Shown in pieces: positions 11,500 through 23,500 of a DNA stretch of 64,000 nt. Within the stretch, counting starts at the first letter, position 1, and the number at the start of each line of letters is the position of its first letter. Below the pieces are notes generated by a model. It did not search any database. It was not told where the DNA came from and saw only the letters and a program-made list of their open reading frames with translations. The stretch covers positions 12,281,190 to 12,345,189 of the forward strand of contig CM072811.1 of the NCBI GenBank assembly GCA_037013495.1. The letters run 5' to 3'. This DNA comes from Hippophae tibetana. Taxonomy: Eukaryota; Streptophyta; Magnoliopsida; Rosales; Elaeagnaceae. Made by a program: the position numbers and the translations under genes.

Positions 11500-12785
11500 T
11501 AAATATACATAAAATAAGTCATAATCTTAATGGATGCTCCTATATCTAACTTGGTTCTCTCAAACCTAGTGGTTTAAAGAGTGCATGTGATAGTATAACT
11601 ACAAGGGTCATTTCACTTCAAGGGCAATTTTATTTGCAGTATGGTTGAGATATTCTCCCTTAAAATGACCACCACATTACCTTTCAGCTTGCATTTGGTA
11701 GTACATAGCTCGTTAAAGTACTTAGCATACCGTGGTATTTTTTTTGATTGCATCCACTAGTGGGATGTTGAATTACACTTTAGAAAAGGTCTCTTAAATC
11801 TGTTTTTCATACTTCTAGTTCTTTGATTTAGGAAACATAACGTTGAAGTATCAGTATATACAGAGGGTTAAGGAGCTACCTAATAATTTGTAGTGTTCTC
11901 TTGTGGGGCAAGGGCTCCATCTTTTTCTAGCTCTTCTTGTGTAGGCCTTCCTTAGAGTTGGTATTTTCTAGACCTTTAGTGACATCTTATAGCTACTTTC
12001 CACTTTATAGAGTGATTTCACTAGCATTCTATTTTGGTTTCACTACCTTTTGGGATTGAAGTTCACTAGATCCTTGGGCCTCTAGCCAACCAATTATTGC
12101 GTCAAATTGACCTACTTATGTCTCTAAATGTTTGATAGAAGCATGGATGTCTTGCTAAAATTTAATCTTATTACTAACCATTGTAGTTACTAAGTCCTTT
12201 GTGACTTATGTAGAGGTTGTTGAGGTGGTTGAGGTGGTTGAGGCCTAGGTTGTTATTATTGTTATGGCCTAGTGTTAGGGAATCTAGGTGGATTATATGG
12301 AGTAGCACTTGATTGCCAACATACTAAAATTTGGATGATTCCTCCATCCAGAGTTATATGTATTACTACAAGGGTTATATATGGGCCTAACTTTATCCTA
12401 TAAAACCACAAATAATATTTGCATATCTTCTTGAAGGGTGGAAGACATATTAGTAGGGTGCCCCACTATAGAGCATAAGGAACATGGTTTCATATGTCCT
12501 ATAACCAGTTGTTCTATCCGAGTAGTTATATTACTTTTTGTTGATCAAGGTGAGAAATAGTGCTTACCTTATTTACCTTCCCCTATGAATTTGTTTAGTT
12601 ACCATTTTTTTTGAGAATTTGTAGCCATGGTTGCAATCAATGTTTGTGCTTCTATGGGTGTTTCATTAATGAAAGTCTCACGACTTGTAGCATCAATAAT
12701 ATTTCTCTTTCTAAGTGCTAACTTTGACTTTTCCTTATGTGCTAGGTTGCTAAGAAGCACACATATCTTATGATTTGTCAAAATT
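11500..12785 (-). pseudogene. Athila gag-protease remnant
   Basis: Antisense, with many stops. From 12781 the translation shows the Athila Gag signature IIDATSRETFINETPIEA..LIATMATNS. Further on are the remains of a proline/asparagine-rich tail (NPP..) and, at about 11540-11720, a protease-like stretch containing KLDIGASIKIM, where DIGAS is in the position of the aspartic protease motif D-[LI]-G-A-S. The fragment abuts the outer end of LTR E, so pol is missing. Confidence 0.7.
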
Positions 12786-12924
12786 AATTGAATGAATTAG
12801 GTTTTGATATTATATTTTAAACTAAGTCATTTTGTAAATTATGTTTTCAGAATCATAGGATATATTTTGATCTATTTCAAGTATTTTAGGACTGAAAAGA
12901 TTAAAATGAAAAAATAGATGAAAA

Positions 12925-13885
12925 CACCTCCAAGATTATTTTATGAAACTTAAGAACTTAAAAACTTTTCAAAATCATAAATATAATCAAACATAATACA
13001 ATAATTTCATCGAAATTATTGATTATTAGAGACATCTTTATAAAGATCCAACATTAGGAATAGAAGAGAGACAACGATTACTAAATTTCTTTTCAAGAAA
13101 CCTATCTTGGATATGAATCATTATTGTCACACTTTGATTATCAAATTAACTTATTATCCTCTGATGATAAATCCACATTTGACTTTGAATCCGAATTTGA
13201 TACTCCCTATTCAGCCAACGTGGTGGGTGATCACAAAACTCAATATAAATGTTTTCAAATACTCATTAAAAGAGAATACCTGAAGAACCATTAAAAGAAT
13301 TCTTAAACCAAGAAGAGTTTTAAGAATATTTAAAAAGAACTCAAGATGAAGACTATATTGATTTGAATGAAGCTTAACCTAGTGGAATAAAACCAAAAGA
13401 TGAATCAATTCCTTCTTAGAATGGGAAAAATCCATGTCCTTTATTTTACTTAAATGTATAAGAACTTTGACAAAAAAAATAATTTTTAGATTATATTGGA
13501 GGAACTCTATAATGTAATGCCCTGCAATGGTTAAAACAATGGAAAAGTCCCCAAGAGGTAGAGACAAAAAATGCTCCTATTATCAAAATTTCTCAAACAT
13601 GATGATATATTAAGGGAATTCACTAAAATAATTAAAGAAAATTTGATAGGAGATGCATGGGAACAAATAATTCAAGAAGTTGATGACTATGGTTAATCAA
13701 ATTAGAATTATGTAATATTTATTAGTTTGAGTAATATTTATCAGTTTGAAAAATATGTAAAATTATTTAAAAAGTGTTATTTTCTTGTGGAATCCCCTCA
13801 AGACATATATTGATTAGATCAAATTTTTCATCAATTACGAAACAAATGGGAAGGATTAGCTATTAAAAGCTATCCAAAATAGCTC
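12925..13885 (+). pseudogene. Caulimovirid coat-protein region (N-terminal part, first unit)
   Basis: Degenerate coding stretch parallel to 20940-21960 of the second unit; shared text includes the block encoding ..TLGIEERQR.. and the block around LDYIGGTL.CNALQWLKQW, the latter typical of the capsid core of pararetroviral and retrotransposon Gag. Several stops are visible. The C-terminal half with the zinc knuckle is deleted: at about 13885 the sequence jumps to what corresponds to 23490 in the second unit. Confidence 0.6.
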
Positions 13886-14440
13886 AAAAAGAAGAAATCC
13901 TTCAAGCACAAATTTATCATATCTAAATAGGTAAAAAGGAAATAATCTTCTCACCAATTTTTGGTAAAACAAATGTTATAATTATGTTTTTAGATATTTT
14001 AATTTTGCAATCTGTAAACCATATAGCATATGAACTTTAATTGAAACAGGTGCACTAGTATGTTCTTGTATACCGAATGTAATGCCTTTTGAAAAATGGA
14101 TAGTTATGAAAAATCCTATTCTAGTTAAAGGGATAGAAGGAAAAGAAACCATTATTCAATATTGAGCTAAAGAGATAGCTATTTGGTTTAATGAGAGGAA
14201 ATTTATTATTCCTAAAATATTATGTTTTTCTAATATACATGAAGATTTTATCATAGACAACAATTTTATGACAAATTATTATCCCATAAAAATAAATCTT
14301 AATTGTATATCTTTTACTTTAGATTTTTTTTGAAATTTCACTTTTACAATAGCACTAATATAAGTGTGATAAAGACTTTGCGCCAAGCAAGCATGGTGAT
14401 TATACATTATCTATAAACCAATTAGAAGAAACTCATTAGT
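13886..14440 (+). pseudogene. Caulimovirid aspartic protease region (first unit)
   Basis: Corresponds to the better preserved open frame at 23563-24045. The codons around 14036-14060 read LIETGALVCSC, with TGA in the place of the D-[ST]-G-A catalytic triplet, so the active-site Asp looks replaced or damaged here. In-frame stops are present. It is placed directly before the RT, as in all caulimovirids. Confidence 0.6.
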
Positions 14441-14509
14441 TATATAAAATTTTAGAAGAAATTTTAGTGAAGACCTCCTAAAACTTTGTTCAAGAAGTCC
14501 AAGATATTG

Positions 14510-15430
14510 TACTTTAAAATTATGTAAACCCAATGTAATTATTCGAGTTAAACCAATGATCCATACTAGATAGAATATAGATGTATTTGATATTCAAATA
14601 AATGAATTATTAGGCAAAAAATTGATCGAAGACTCAAAAAGTCCACATTCCAGTGACATATTCATGGTAGAAACCATAGTGAAATAAAAAATGGGTAAAG
14701 CTCGAATGATTATTAATTGTAAAAGGTTAAATGAGCATTTAGAGTTTGATGGATACTTTATTACCAAAAATGATGTGTTAGTTAATCAAACTAAAGGACC
14801 CAAAATTTTTAGTATGTTTGATTGTAAATCTGGATTTTGTCAAATTAAGTTAATAGAAGATTCAAAACCATTAACAACTTTTAGCACACCAAGAGATTAG
14901 CAATGGAATGTAATGCATTTTGGATTAAATATAGCCCCACAAAGTCTACCAAAGATGGATGGATACATTTTTAAAGACTTTTAAGACTTTTGTGTGGTAT
15001 ATATTGATGATATTCTTTTTATTCTCTAAAACAGTAGAAGAACAAAAAAAAGTATTTAATATTATTATGTGAAAAGTTCAAAAATTATGGAATAATTCTA
15101 TCTCCAAAGAAATAGAAAAAACATCTATTGAATTTTTAGGAATAGTTTTAAATCAATCAAGAATAAAACTTCAAGAACATATTATATCAAAAGTAAGAGA
15201 ATTCCTAGAAGAAATTAGTGACAAAAACAATTACAAGGGTTAGGAATTCTTAATTATGGAAGGAATTTTATAAAACATATATCTCAAAAAGATATTCCTT
15301 TTATTAATAAATTAAAAAAATACTAAATTCTCATGGAATGAAGAAGATAAACAAATCTTACAAGAAATAAAAGAAGAAATGCAACATCTTCCATAAGTTT
15401 ATTTTCCTAAATCACGTGATAAATTAATCT
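14510..15430 (+). pseudogene. Caulimovirid reverse transcriptase (first unit)
   Basis: Best preserved at 14691-14900: ARMIINCKRLNEHLEFDGY and FSMFDCKSGFCQIKL match the fingers/palm of pararetroviral RT. At about 14925-14950 PFGL-type sequence appears as HFGLN.APQ, and at 14998-15015 the catalytic box reads VYIDDIL (the YXDD motif). Stops and frameshifts separate the pieces. Confidence 0.8.
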
Positions 15431-15860
15431 TAGAAACAAATGCTTCAAATTTTTGCTAGGGTGTGTATTAAAATCTATACCAAAGAGAAGTGAGAGGAAA
15501 AAGATTTGGTAGGTTATGTAAATGGTATCAGAGCTAAAAAAGATAAAATACCTAAAAACTTCAAAAAGTTAAACCAAATGAAATAAATTGCATTATATTT
15601 GAGAAAGAATTATTAGCAATAAAACTTGCTATTAAGCGATTTCTTGTTTATTTCGCTCCATAAAATTTTATTGTTAGAAATGATAATCATCAGTTAAAGA
15701 TTTACTTTGTAGTAAAGGAAATAATCTTGAAGAAAGAAGATTAAAATGGTATAATCAAATTGCAATATATATTTTTTAAGTAGAACATTTTAAAGGTATT
15801 AAATGTTTTATTATAGATTATCTTAGTAGAAATGTTTATAAAGACCATTAATCAAATAAA
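15431..15860 (+). pseudogene. Caulimovirid RNase H (first unit)
   Basis: Starts with LETNASNF, where the usual catalytic D of the (E/L)TDAS motif is N. FEKELLAIKLAIKRF (about 15600-15645) and RNDNHQLK (about 15677-15700) correspond to the second and third catalytic blocks. Stops interrupt the frame. An exact TGGTATCAGAGCT lies at about 15516-15528 inside this region. Confidence 0.7.
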
Positions 15861-15869
15861 AATTTAGTT

Positions 15870-17050
15870 TTACAGATGAAAAAAAATCTTGGAGATTGGA
15901 TTACCATTGCTAAGAAGGAAAAAATGGTGGAACAAACAAATGTTCAAAAGGAAAATATTATGTTGTATTTAGAGGGAATCACTCTGGAATACATACTTCT
16001 TAGAATGCTTTCCATTACCAAACTTACTTAAAGAAGTTAAACAAGCTTTTGAAGCATATAAAGTAGAATTTAATCTCACTCATCTTATCTCTAAACAAGA
16101 CATCAAATTTTTTTATAATCCTGGTGTTCCAAATTACATCTATGAGGAAGTTTAGTATGAAAAACTTATATTCTCGATGATTCACACAGAAAACATAACT
16201 AAAGAAATAACTACAATATCTAATCTCAAAGAACTTTATTTCTAAATTATTAAATAGAAAAATTGCGATGATGATATTGATTTTGAGAAAATAACAAATT
16301 TTCTCCAATTATTAGATATAATTAAAAGTGAATTTTATGATCTAATTTTTGAAAAAATCAAAAGGATCTCTCTATTTGAAAAAGCTAAAAAAATATTAGG
16401 ATCTAGATATAAAGAAATATACAAGAGTATCAAAAATAGAGTTAAAGATCATAAAGATAGAATAAAAGAAATGCTTCAAAGGAACAGTTCATCAATTAAC
16501 CTAATTGATGGATTTCCTAAATTAACTTTACTTATTAATCATGATTTATGGTATATTGAAGATATTGAATAGGAATTGATAATCAATTAATTTTTCAAAG
16601 TCTTAATATGTTGGAATTAGTACAAGTTCCAATGATCTATCATTATGAAAAAAAATATAAAAGGTCCAGATATTTAACATTTTGGATTTGCCAACACAAT
16701 TGGATAGAGAGAAAGAGAAAAATTCTTTCAACCTTATCAAATAAAGTGGTTAACAACAACTAAAGAAAAGGAATTTGAAATAGAACCCCTTAATAACTAT
16801 AAAGAATTAATTCAACATATGAGTACATAAGAGTATTGGATTCATCCATACATCTCAAATTGCTAAAAATATCTTATCCACACCAAAGGATAAGTGGCCA
16901 TTCATGATTACAGATGGCATAAGAGTTTTTATTACAAAAATCCCCATAAATTATGATAGGTCTGAAGAATAGAGAAAATAAGCAGAGAGTATTTTGGAAA
17001 ATCTCACCAAAATAAATAATTTAGATATACCATGTTAGTTGTCACTCTAT
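15870..17050 (+). pseudogene. Unassigned ORF region downstream of RNase H
   Basis: Degenerate coding-like sequence between RNase H and the promoter. The position is that of the transactivator/viroplasmin gene in cavemoviruses and related genera, but I see no diagnostic motif, so the assignment is positional only. Readable pieces include KKEKMVEQTNVQKENI near 15920 and QIKWLTTTKEKEFEIEPLNN near 16735. Many stops. Confidence 0.4.
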
Positions 17051-17305
17051 GCTGCAAGATACCTAGAGTCCACTAAGTGTTGTAGATGAATAGCTCTATA
17101 ATATAATAAATACTATGGAAGCATAGTAGGACCTATACTTTAAAAAAAAGAGTACAAATTGTGGCCGCATGCAAGAAAAAATGGCAAGATAAGAACTAAG
17201 TCATTTTCAAGAAGAAAAGAATGTGACAAAGATAATAAAGCCATAACTATCAAGTTAGAGAATTCTAATGGATTTGAAACCCTAAAAAATTCAAAAATAT
17301 TACAC

Positions 17306-17314
17306 TATAAATAG
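17306..17314 (+). promoter_or_regulatory. Pararetroviral promoter TATA box
   Basis: TATAAATAG, about 290 bp before the primer-binding site, followed by a 'ttctttagaacattcaac' and 'ctctttataagaaaag' leader. Its position after the last ORF and before the leader is that of the pregenomic RNA promoter. 17424-17601 is AT-rich leader with no gene. Confidence 0.6.
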
Positions 17315-17601
17315 AGGCCTTTAGTAGTTCTTTAGAACATTCAACAAAAATAGAACATCCTTTATAATAGCTCTTTATAAGAAAAGTTTTCTTTGTAACA
17401 TAGCTCTATTGTAATATCAGCTCAGTTTGCATATCAATAAAAAGGTTAGTTTCTATATTTTTATACAAGTTCATTATTCGTATGACATTAGAATAATATC
17501 TCCTAATTCTAATAGAATCCAAGTAAATATATATGTTTATTGTCCTCATGCCTTATTAAAAGTTACAATTAGTATTATATTAGGTAATCTTGTATTGGTA
17601 T

Positions 17602-18347
17602 TGATACAGACCCTTTAGGCGAACAACCTAGGAACCCTCGAACTCAAAGGAATAGAAACGATTAAGTTGCTAAGAATGTGTTGAAGATGATCAGAATAGA
17701 ACCCTAAGAAAACAAATTCCTTACAACCCAAACCTTGAGACGCCACAAAGGATGATCACTCTCTTTGATAAGTCGGATTCAAGTATTCAATCAAGAACAC
17801 AAGAAGGCAAAGCAAGAAGATTTTTGAAATTTTATTTTCATTAATGATATTCATGTTGTCTCCAAATTACATAGTTCTTCTTATTAATAAGCAAGAAACC
17901 CTAAAAGAAAAACCCTAGATGGAATGGGCCTAATAGGCCTATTTAGTTATAGATTAGGCCTAATCCAAACTTAAAAATAAAAGACTAAAAAAATTAAATT
18001 AAAAATCCCACAATTCACTAAAATAAAAATTAATAAACATAAAAACCTATAATTAGCTAAAACAAAAATATTACTTTCCAAATCAATCTTTGCTTCCAAC
18101 TTGATCTTCCAAATCTATCCCTTGCATAAAAAGGTAATAGACCATCCTTGGTAAAGCTTTAGAATCTTCACATTTAGTTGTTGATTCTTCTAAAATAGCC
18201 TCTTTGTATTTCACTTCCATGATCAAGCCTTGCCATGCTTCCTTCATCCTATTAGTCTTTACCCTAGTCATTGGAATGATAGTTTTTTACAAAGGATCTT
18301 GAGAAAATTTGGAAACATCAATTTGATCAGTATCTTGATCTCCATTA
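17602..18347 (-). repeat. 3' LTR of element J
   Basis: 746 bp; on its own strand it starts TAATGGAG and ends in CTGTATCA. It aligns with the G LTRs at 24553-25151 and 28378-28972. The pol frame runs into it: after a single stop at about 18284-18286 the same frame continues as PMTRVKTNRMKEAWQGLI, the usual C-terminal peptide of this gypsy group. Confidence 0.85.
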
Positions 18348-20365
18348 TTCCCCTCCTCTTCGAAAGCATTCATACTCGATTTACCTACATCAAACAAAGA
18401 TAAATCAGTGACATTAAAAGTTGCACTAACATTACCATAGTCACTTAGCAAATTTATCTTGTAGGAGTTGTCATTGATCCATTCCAAGACTTTAAAAGGT
18501 CTATCTCTTCGAGGCTACAATTTTGATTTTCATTGTATGGGAAACCTCTTCTTACGCATGTGCACCCAAACCCAATCTCTAGTTTAGAAAACAACCTTCA
18601 AACGCTTCTTATTGGCTTGCTTAGCATATTTCTCATTCTTCCTTTCAATGTTGGTCCGAACTCTAGCATGAAAATATTTCACAAAATCTGCCTTTTTCTT
18701 GCCATCAAGATTAGCATGCTCATTAGTAGGAAAAGGTAAAATATCAATAGGTGTTAAAGGATTAAAGCCATAAACAACTTTAAAAGGAGAAAATGAAGAA
18801 GTATAATGAACAATCCTATTATATGCAAACTCAATGTGTGGCAAATACTTTTCCCACTATCTTCTATTATTTTGAATGATTGCACACAACAAAGTAGTGA
18901 GTGTCCTATTAACTACTTCAGTTTGACCATCCGTTCAAGGATGTGCAACAGTGGAAAATAACAATTTATTTCCTAGTTTATTCCATAAAGTGCACCAAAA
19001 ATGACTTAGGAACTTAACATATCTATCACTAACAATTTTCTTAGGCAACCCATGCAAATGATCCACTTATTTAAAGAAAAAATCAGCAATATATGTTGCA
19101 TCATTGGTTTTAGAACATGTAATAAAATGAGCCATTTTACTAGACCTATTAACAATAACAAAGATGTTATCCTTACACCTTTGAGACCTTGGTAATCCTA
19201 AAACAAAATCTATAGATATATCAATCCAAAGTTGATTAGGTATAGGTAAAGAGGTATACAATCCATATGGTTTAACTTTAGATTTTTCTTGCCTACATGT
19301 AATGCACTTCTCACAAGTAGATTGCACATTATGCTTCATATTAGTCCAATAAAAATGCTCACGTAAAATATCCAAAGTCTTTAGAAAACCAAAAAGACCC
19401 ATCAAACCTCCCCCATGATTTTCCCTAATAAGCAACTTACGAACAAAACAAATAGGAACACATAATTTATCTTTCTTGAATAGAAATCCTTCATGCCTAT
19501 AAAAATCACTAGACGCACACTTATCACATACAGTCCATACTTGGAAAATATTAGAATCATTAGCATAAAATTCCTTAAGCAATTCAAAACCAAGTAATTT
19601 AGTTTGTAATGAAGTAAGTAATATGTACCTTCTAGACAATGCATAAGCCACAACGTTGTCCTTCCCATGCTTGTATTCGATTACATAAGGAAACGTATCT
19701 ATAAACTCCAACCACTTAGCATGTATTTTATTAAGATTACCTTGGGTCTTGAAAAACTTTAGACTCTCATGATCGTAATGAATGATGAATTTTCTTGGCC
19801 ATAAGTAATACTGCCATGTTTGAAGAGTTCTCACTAATGCATAAAGCTCCTTGTCAAAAGTAGGATAATTCAACACTGCCCCACTTAGTGTTTCGCTAAA
19901 ATATGCAATTGGTTTGGAATCCTGCATTAAAAAAACTCCTATGTCAATCCCCGATACATCATATTCTATCTTAAAAGCTTTATCAAAGTTAGGCAAACAC
20001 AACAAAAGTGAATTTGTTAGTTTATCTTTTAAAGTATTAAATGCTCGATCATGCACATCATCCCACTTAAAAATAGCATTCTTTTCAATAAGTTCATTCA
20101 AAGGTGAAACAATAGAACTAAAATCTTTAACAAACCTTCAATAAAAACTTGCTAAACCAAGGAAACTTCTTATCTCATTCGCATTCTTAGGTGTAGGTCA
20201 ATCCCTTATTGCCTTTACCTTATCTTCATCAACACTAATACCATGTGAACTAACAACAAATCCAAGAAACATAATAGATTCCATGCAAAATGTGGACTTT
20301 TTAAGATTATCATACAACTTGTTATCTCTCAACACACTAAAAGCTGTATGCAACTTGGTCTCTCC
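18287..20365 (-). pseudogene. Element J pol: RT end, RNase H, integrase
   Basis: Fragmented antisense frames. 20198-20383 carries the RT connection (LYDNLKKSTFCMESIMFLGFVVSSHGI). 19067-20101 carries RNase H ([25 protein letters not shown]) and the integrase start with a zinc-binding C..C (CEKCITC) and the first core block [13 protein letters not shown]. 18584-18844 carries the integrase end (HIEFAYNR, SPFKVVYGFNPLTPID), and 18287-18487 the tail NVSATFNVTDLSLFDVG followed by the PPT-encoded EEEGN. I see no chromodomain. The pieces are separated by stops and frameshifts. Confidence 0.85.
18348..18361 (-). other. Polypurine tract of element J
   Basis: Reverse strand GAAGAGGAGGGGAA directly before the LTR start. 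It is also coding: it supplies the EEEGN residues of the integrase tail. Confidence 0.8.
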
Positions 20366-20374
20366 ATTAGGTAT

Positions 20375-20939
20375 CATAGCCAAGGATCAGTTGGTTGCAT
20401 TATAACTGAACTTAAAAACTATATTATATTGTTGTTCTTGTTCAAATGTTTTTGAAAAACCCATATACCTAATACTATTTCAAATCCCATACTTTCCCAT
20501 CATTAAAACTTGTTAATGTTGCTATAAGGGAAAACTTATGGTTTTGGGCACCAGAAACATTCAAGTAGTTCGAGGTTTTAGGTACCATCAAAAACTTTAT
20601 GGATAATGAACATCAAGCTAATATAGAGTGTATTAGTTCTTGGATACAAAAAGAACCATGTGAATATTATTAGTGGAAGTATAAATTCCGTATTAGATTC
20701 ATTAGGAAGTTGGTTAAAAAGACTCAGAAAATATCAAGTGATTAATGAAAATCACTTAGAAAAGAAACTTGATGCTCTAGAATTTAACATGGAAAAAATT
20801 GAAAACCATTTAACCCATATATAGCACATTGAAAATCTTAATCTTAAATTAGATACTAAAAACTAGATTGAATCATTACTTGACAAAATATATGGAAACA
20901 TAAACTATCAACATGGTATGAATAGTCCTGGAAGTAATA
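20375..20939 (+). pseudogene. Pararetrovirus leader and upstream coding region
   Basis: 20375-20395 begins with the second half of a tRNA-iMet-type primer site (CATAGCC; the first half TGGTAT is at 17596-17601). From about 20600 the translation is coding-like and includes SLGSWLKRLRKYQVINENHL and a charged helical stretch LDALEFNMEKIENHL that could form a coiled coil. I do not recognise the product; it may be the N-terminal part of the coat polyprotein. Confidence 0.45.
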
Positions 20940-22650
20940 CACCTCCAAGATTATTTTATGGAATTAAAAAACTTAAAACTTTTCAAATTCATAAATATAT
21001 TCAAACAGAATACAAAAATGTTGTCAAAATTCTTGATTATTGAAGGCATCTTTATAAATATCCAACATTAGGAATAGAAGAGAGACAACGTTTACTAAAT
21101 AGTTTCAAGAAACCTAGCTTGGATATGAATAATTATTGTCACATTTTGATTATTAAATTAACTTATTATCCTCTATTTATGAATCCACATATGAATCTAA
21201 TACTCCCTACGTAGTAATAATAATGAGTGATCACAAAATTGAATGTTAAACATCTTCAGATACTCATAAAAGGAGAAAGCTGGAAGAACCATTAAAAGAA
21301 TTCTTAAACCAAGAAGAATTTGAAGAATATTTAAAAAGAACTCAAGATGAATACTATATTGATATGAATGAAGCTTTACCTAGTGGAACAAAACCAAAAG
21401 ATGAACCAATTCCATCTTATACTAGGAGAGATGATTTAGGTAAACAACCGGTATCACAACATGGTACTTATTTAAACCTTACTAATGTACCATTTAAATA
21501 TCAATAAAAAACTATAGAAGAATGGTCACAATACATGTCCTTTATTCTACTTAAATATAGAAGCACTTTGTTAAAAGAAAAATTCTTAGATTATATTGGA
21601 GGAACTCTACAGGGTAATGCCCTACAATGGTTAAAACAATGGGAAAAGACTCCAAGAGGTAGAGAGCAAAAAATGCTCCTATTATCAAACTTTCTCAAAC
21701 ATAATGATATATTAAGACAATTTACTAAAATAATTAAAGAAAATTTGATATGAGATGCAGGGGAATTTACAATTCAAGAAGATGCTAACTATGATTTATC
21801 GAAATTAGAATTATGTAATATTTGTTAGTTTGAAGAACATGTAAATTTATTTAAAAAGTATTATTTTCTTGTGGAATCCTCTCAAGACATATATTGGCTA
21901 GATCAATTTTTTCATAAATTACTAACCAATGGGATGAATTAGCTATTAAAAGCTATACATAATTTCTAAAAAAGCAAAATAAAGCAAACAGTTTAGGTTT
22001 TAGGATTAACTTTGTCCTTAGATTAATAAATAAACAATTCTTATCAGTTAAAGCAAAAAAGCAAGTTAAAAATCTAATTAGTAATACAAAATATGGTCAA
22101 CAATGTTATGATAGAATCCTAAAAGAAGATTAGAAGATAGGATGTCATATATTAGGAATTAGGAAATCTTATAGGAAAAGAAAATTCAAATGGAAACCTT
22201 GGAAGAAAAGAAAAGAAATTTCTAAAAAGAAAAAATATATTAGAAAACAAAAACCTAAATAAAAAACATATTAAATGAAAATATGTAAATGTTATATTTG
22301 TATTGAAGAAGGCCATTATGCACAAGAATGACCTAAGAAAGGAAAAAGTGAAAATTATATGATTAAAAATTTAGAAATAAAATAATTAGAAATTCTATAC
22401 GGAGATGAAATTTCTAATATAGAAGAAATAATATATGAAGTAAAAAGTAAAGAAGCATCATCTATAGAAGAAAATGAGATGATATTTACGATGAAAGAAC
22501 AATTGAGTTCTACAATAAAAACAAATGAAGATCCTATTGAAGAACTAGAAAATAGAAAATTAAAAGATATTATGGGAGAAGAACTAACTTATATGCAAGA
22601 ACAACTTGAAGAAATAGAACGAATGAAACAAAAAGTTAAAAAAAGATAAC
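20940..22650 (+). pseudogene. Caulimovirid coat protein (second unit)
   Basis: Degenerate frame with a well-kept piece at 21535-21753 (LDYIGGTLQGNALQWLKQWEK), the capsid core. At about 22278-22330 the zinc knuckle CKCYICIEEGHYAQE is readable, of the CX1CX2CX4HX4C type peculiar to caulimovirid coat proteins; a stop codon sits where the last Cys should be. 22390-22640 is acidic (E-rich), as in the coat-protein tail. It is the only copy here that keeps the knuckle. Confidence 0.75.
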
Positions 22651-22654
22651 TATA

Positions 22655-23500
22655 AAATGTATAAATTTAAAACAAGAGTTTTTGAAAAATTTGTTGGAAA
22701 CTCTGATGCTAAATGTACAAAAGTTGAAACAACTGAAATATAGCTTTTTTATAAAAATAAGATAGAAATATGGAAGAAATAATATCCAGAAATCAAATAT
22801 GTTCATATAGGTCTAATATAGATATTAATTACATGTTCATTTAGATAAGGATTAGGCACTCCTTTAATATCGATAATTTTAGATGGAAGGATAAATAATC
22901 CATTACAATCAATAATAGTAGGTGTCCAGTCAAATTTGGTTAATGGAACTATTTGGTTTAACAAAAGACCAAATTTCTTTATATTCATAATAGATCATAA
23001 TATAAATAATTCAATAAAAATGAAGATTCAACTTAAAAATTTAGGTATGGATCATCAATCTCATAGTTTAGCTATTCAATGGAAAACTATCCATGAATTA
23101 ACAAAATTTCCTAAAACTTCAACAAAACAAGTTTATAAAAGCTTTGTAGATTTATTTGAACCAAGACCTTGTGAAATAGAAATTCACCACGACTTATTAA
23201 TTGGAAAGATTTAGAAATACCAAAATAATGGTTATTTACAAATCTCATTGATATTCCCAGATACAAAACCCTTGAACAATATAAATATAGGTATCAAGAA
23301 ATCAAGTATATTTTATAAACAAAAATACAATCAACAAAGAGTGGAAAAACCTCATACCATGAACAAGATTGCGAAAATTTTAAGCAAAAATAAAAAATTA
23401 GTGAATCATCTTCCAAATTTGAAGATAATCATGATAAAATTATTACTGTTTAAAATATTCAAGTTCCAATACTACCAGAAACTAATAAAAAAGAAGAAAT
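22655..23500 (+). pseudogene. Caulimovirid movement protein (30K superfamily)
   Basis: Translation in pieces: YVHIGLI near 22798, then GLGTPLISIILDGRINNP (about 22850-22900), whose LDxR is the hallmark of 30K movement proteins, then NLVNGTIWFNKRPNFF (22936-22985). The last open stretch is 22936-23214. The gene lies between coat protein and protease. The first unit lacks it because of its ~1.5-kb deletion. Confidence 0.6.

Larger units (their letters stand above)
12925..17601 (+). mobile_element. Endogenous pararetrovirus (Caulimoviridae), first unit
   Basis: Decayed viral DNA whose parts follow the order coat protein (partial), protease, RT, RNase H, an unassigned ORF region, promoter, leader. 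It matches the second unit (20940 onward) closely from 12925, but lacks ~1.5 kb that the second unit has between 21960 and 23490 (end of coat protein, zinc knuckle, movement protein). All reading frames contain stops or frameshifts. The gypsy element J follows directly, in the primer-binding site. Confidence 0.8.
17602..20369 (-). mobile_element. Ty3/gypsy element J, internally deleted
   Basis: Minus-strand element flanked by a perfect 5-bp target duplication GGTAT (17597-17601 and 20370-20374). The 3' LTR is complete (17602-18347). At the other end only the last few bases of the 5' LTR remain (CTCCATTA, 20362-20369), joined directly to pol. A deletion has therefore removed gag, protease, most of RT and nearly all of the 5' LTR. 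The same family as element G. Insertion is in the primer-binding site of the pararetrovirus. Confidence 0.85.

Noticed and set aside
15870..17050. Transactivator/viroplasmin gene of the pararetrovirus
   Set aside because: Position fits, but no diagnostic motif is readable, so it was left unassigned.
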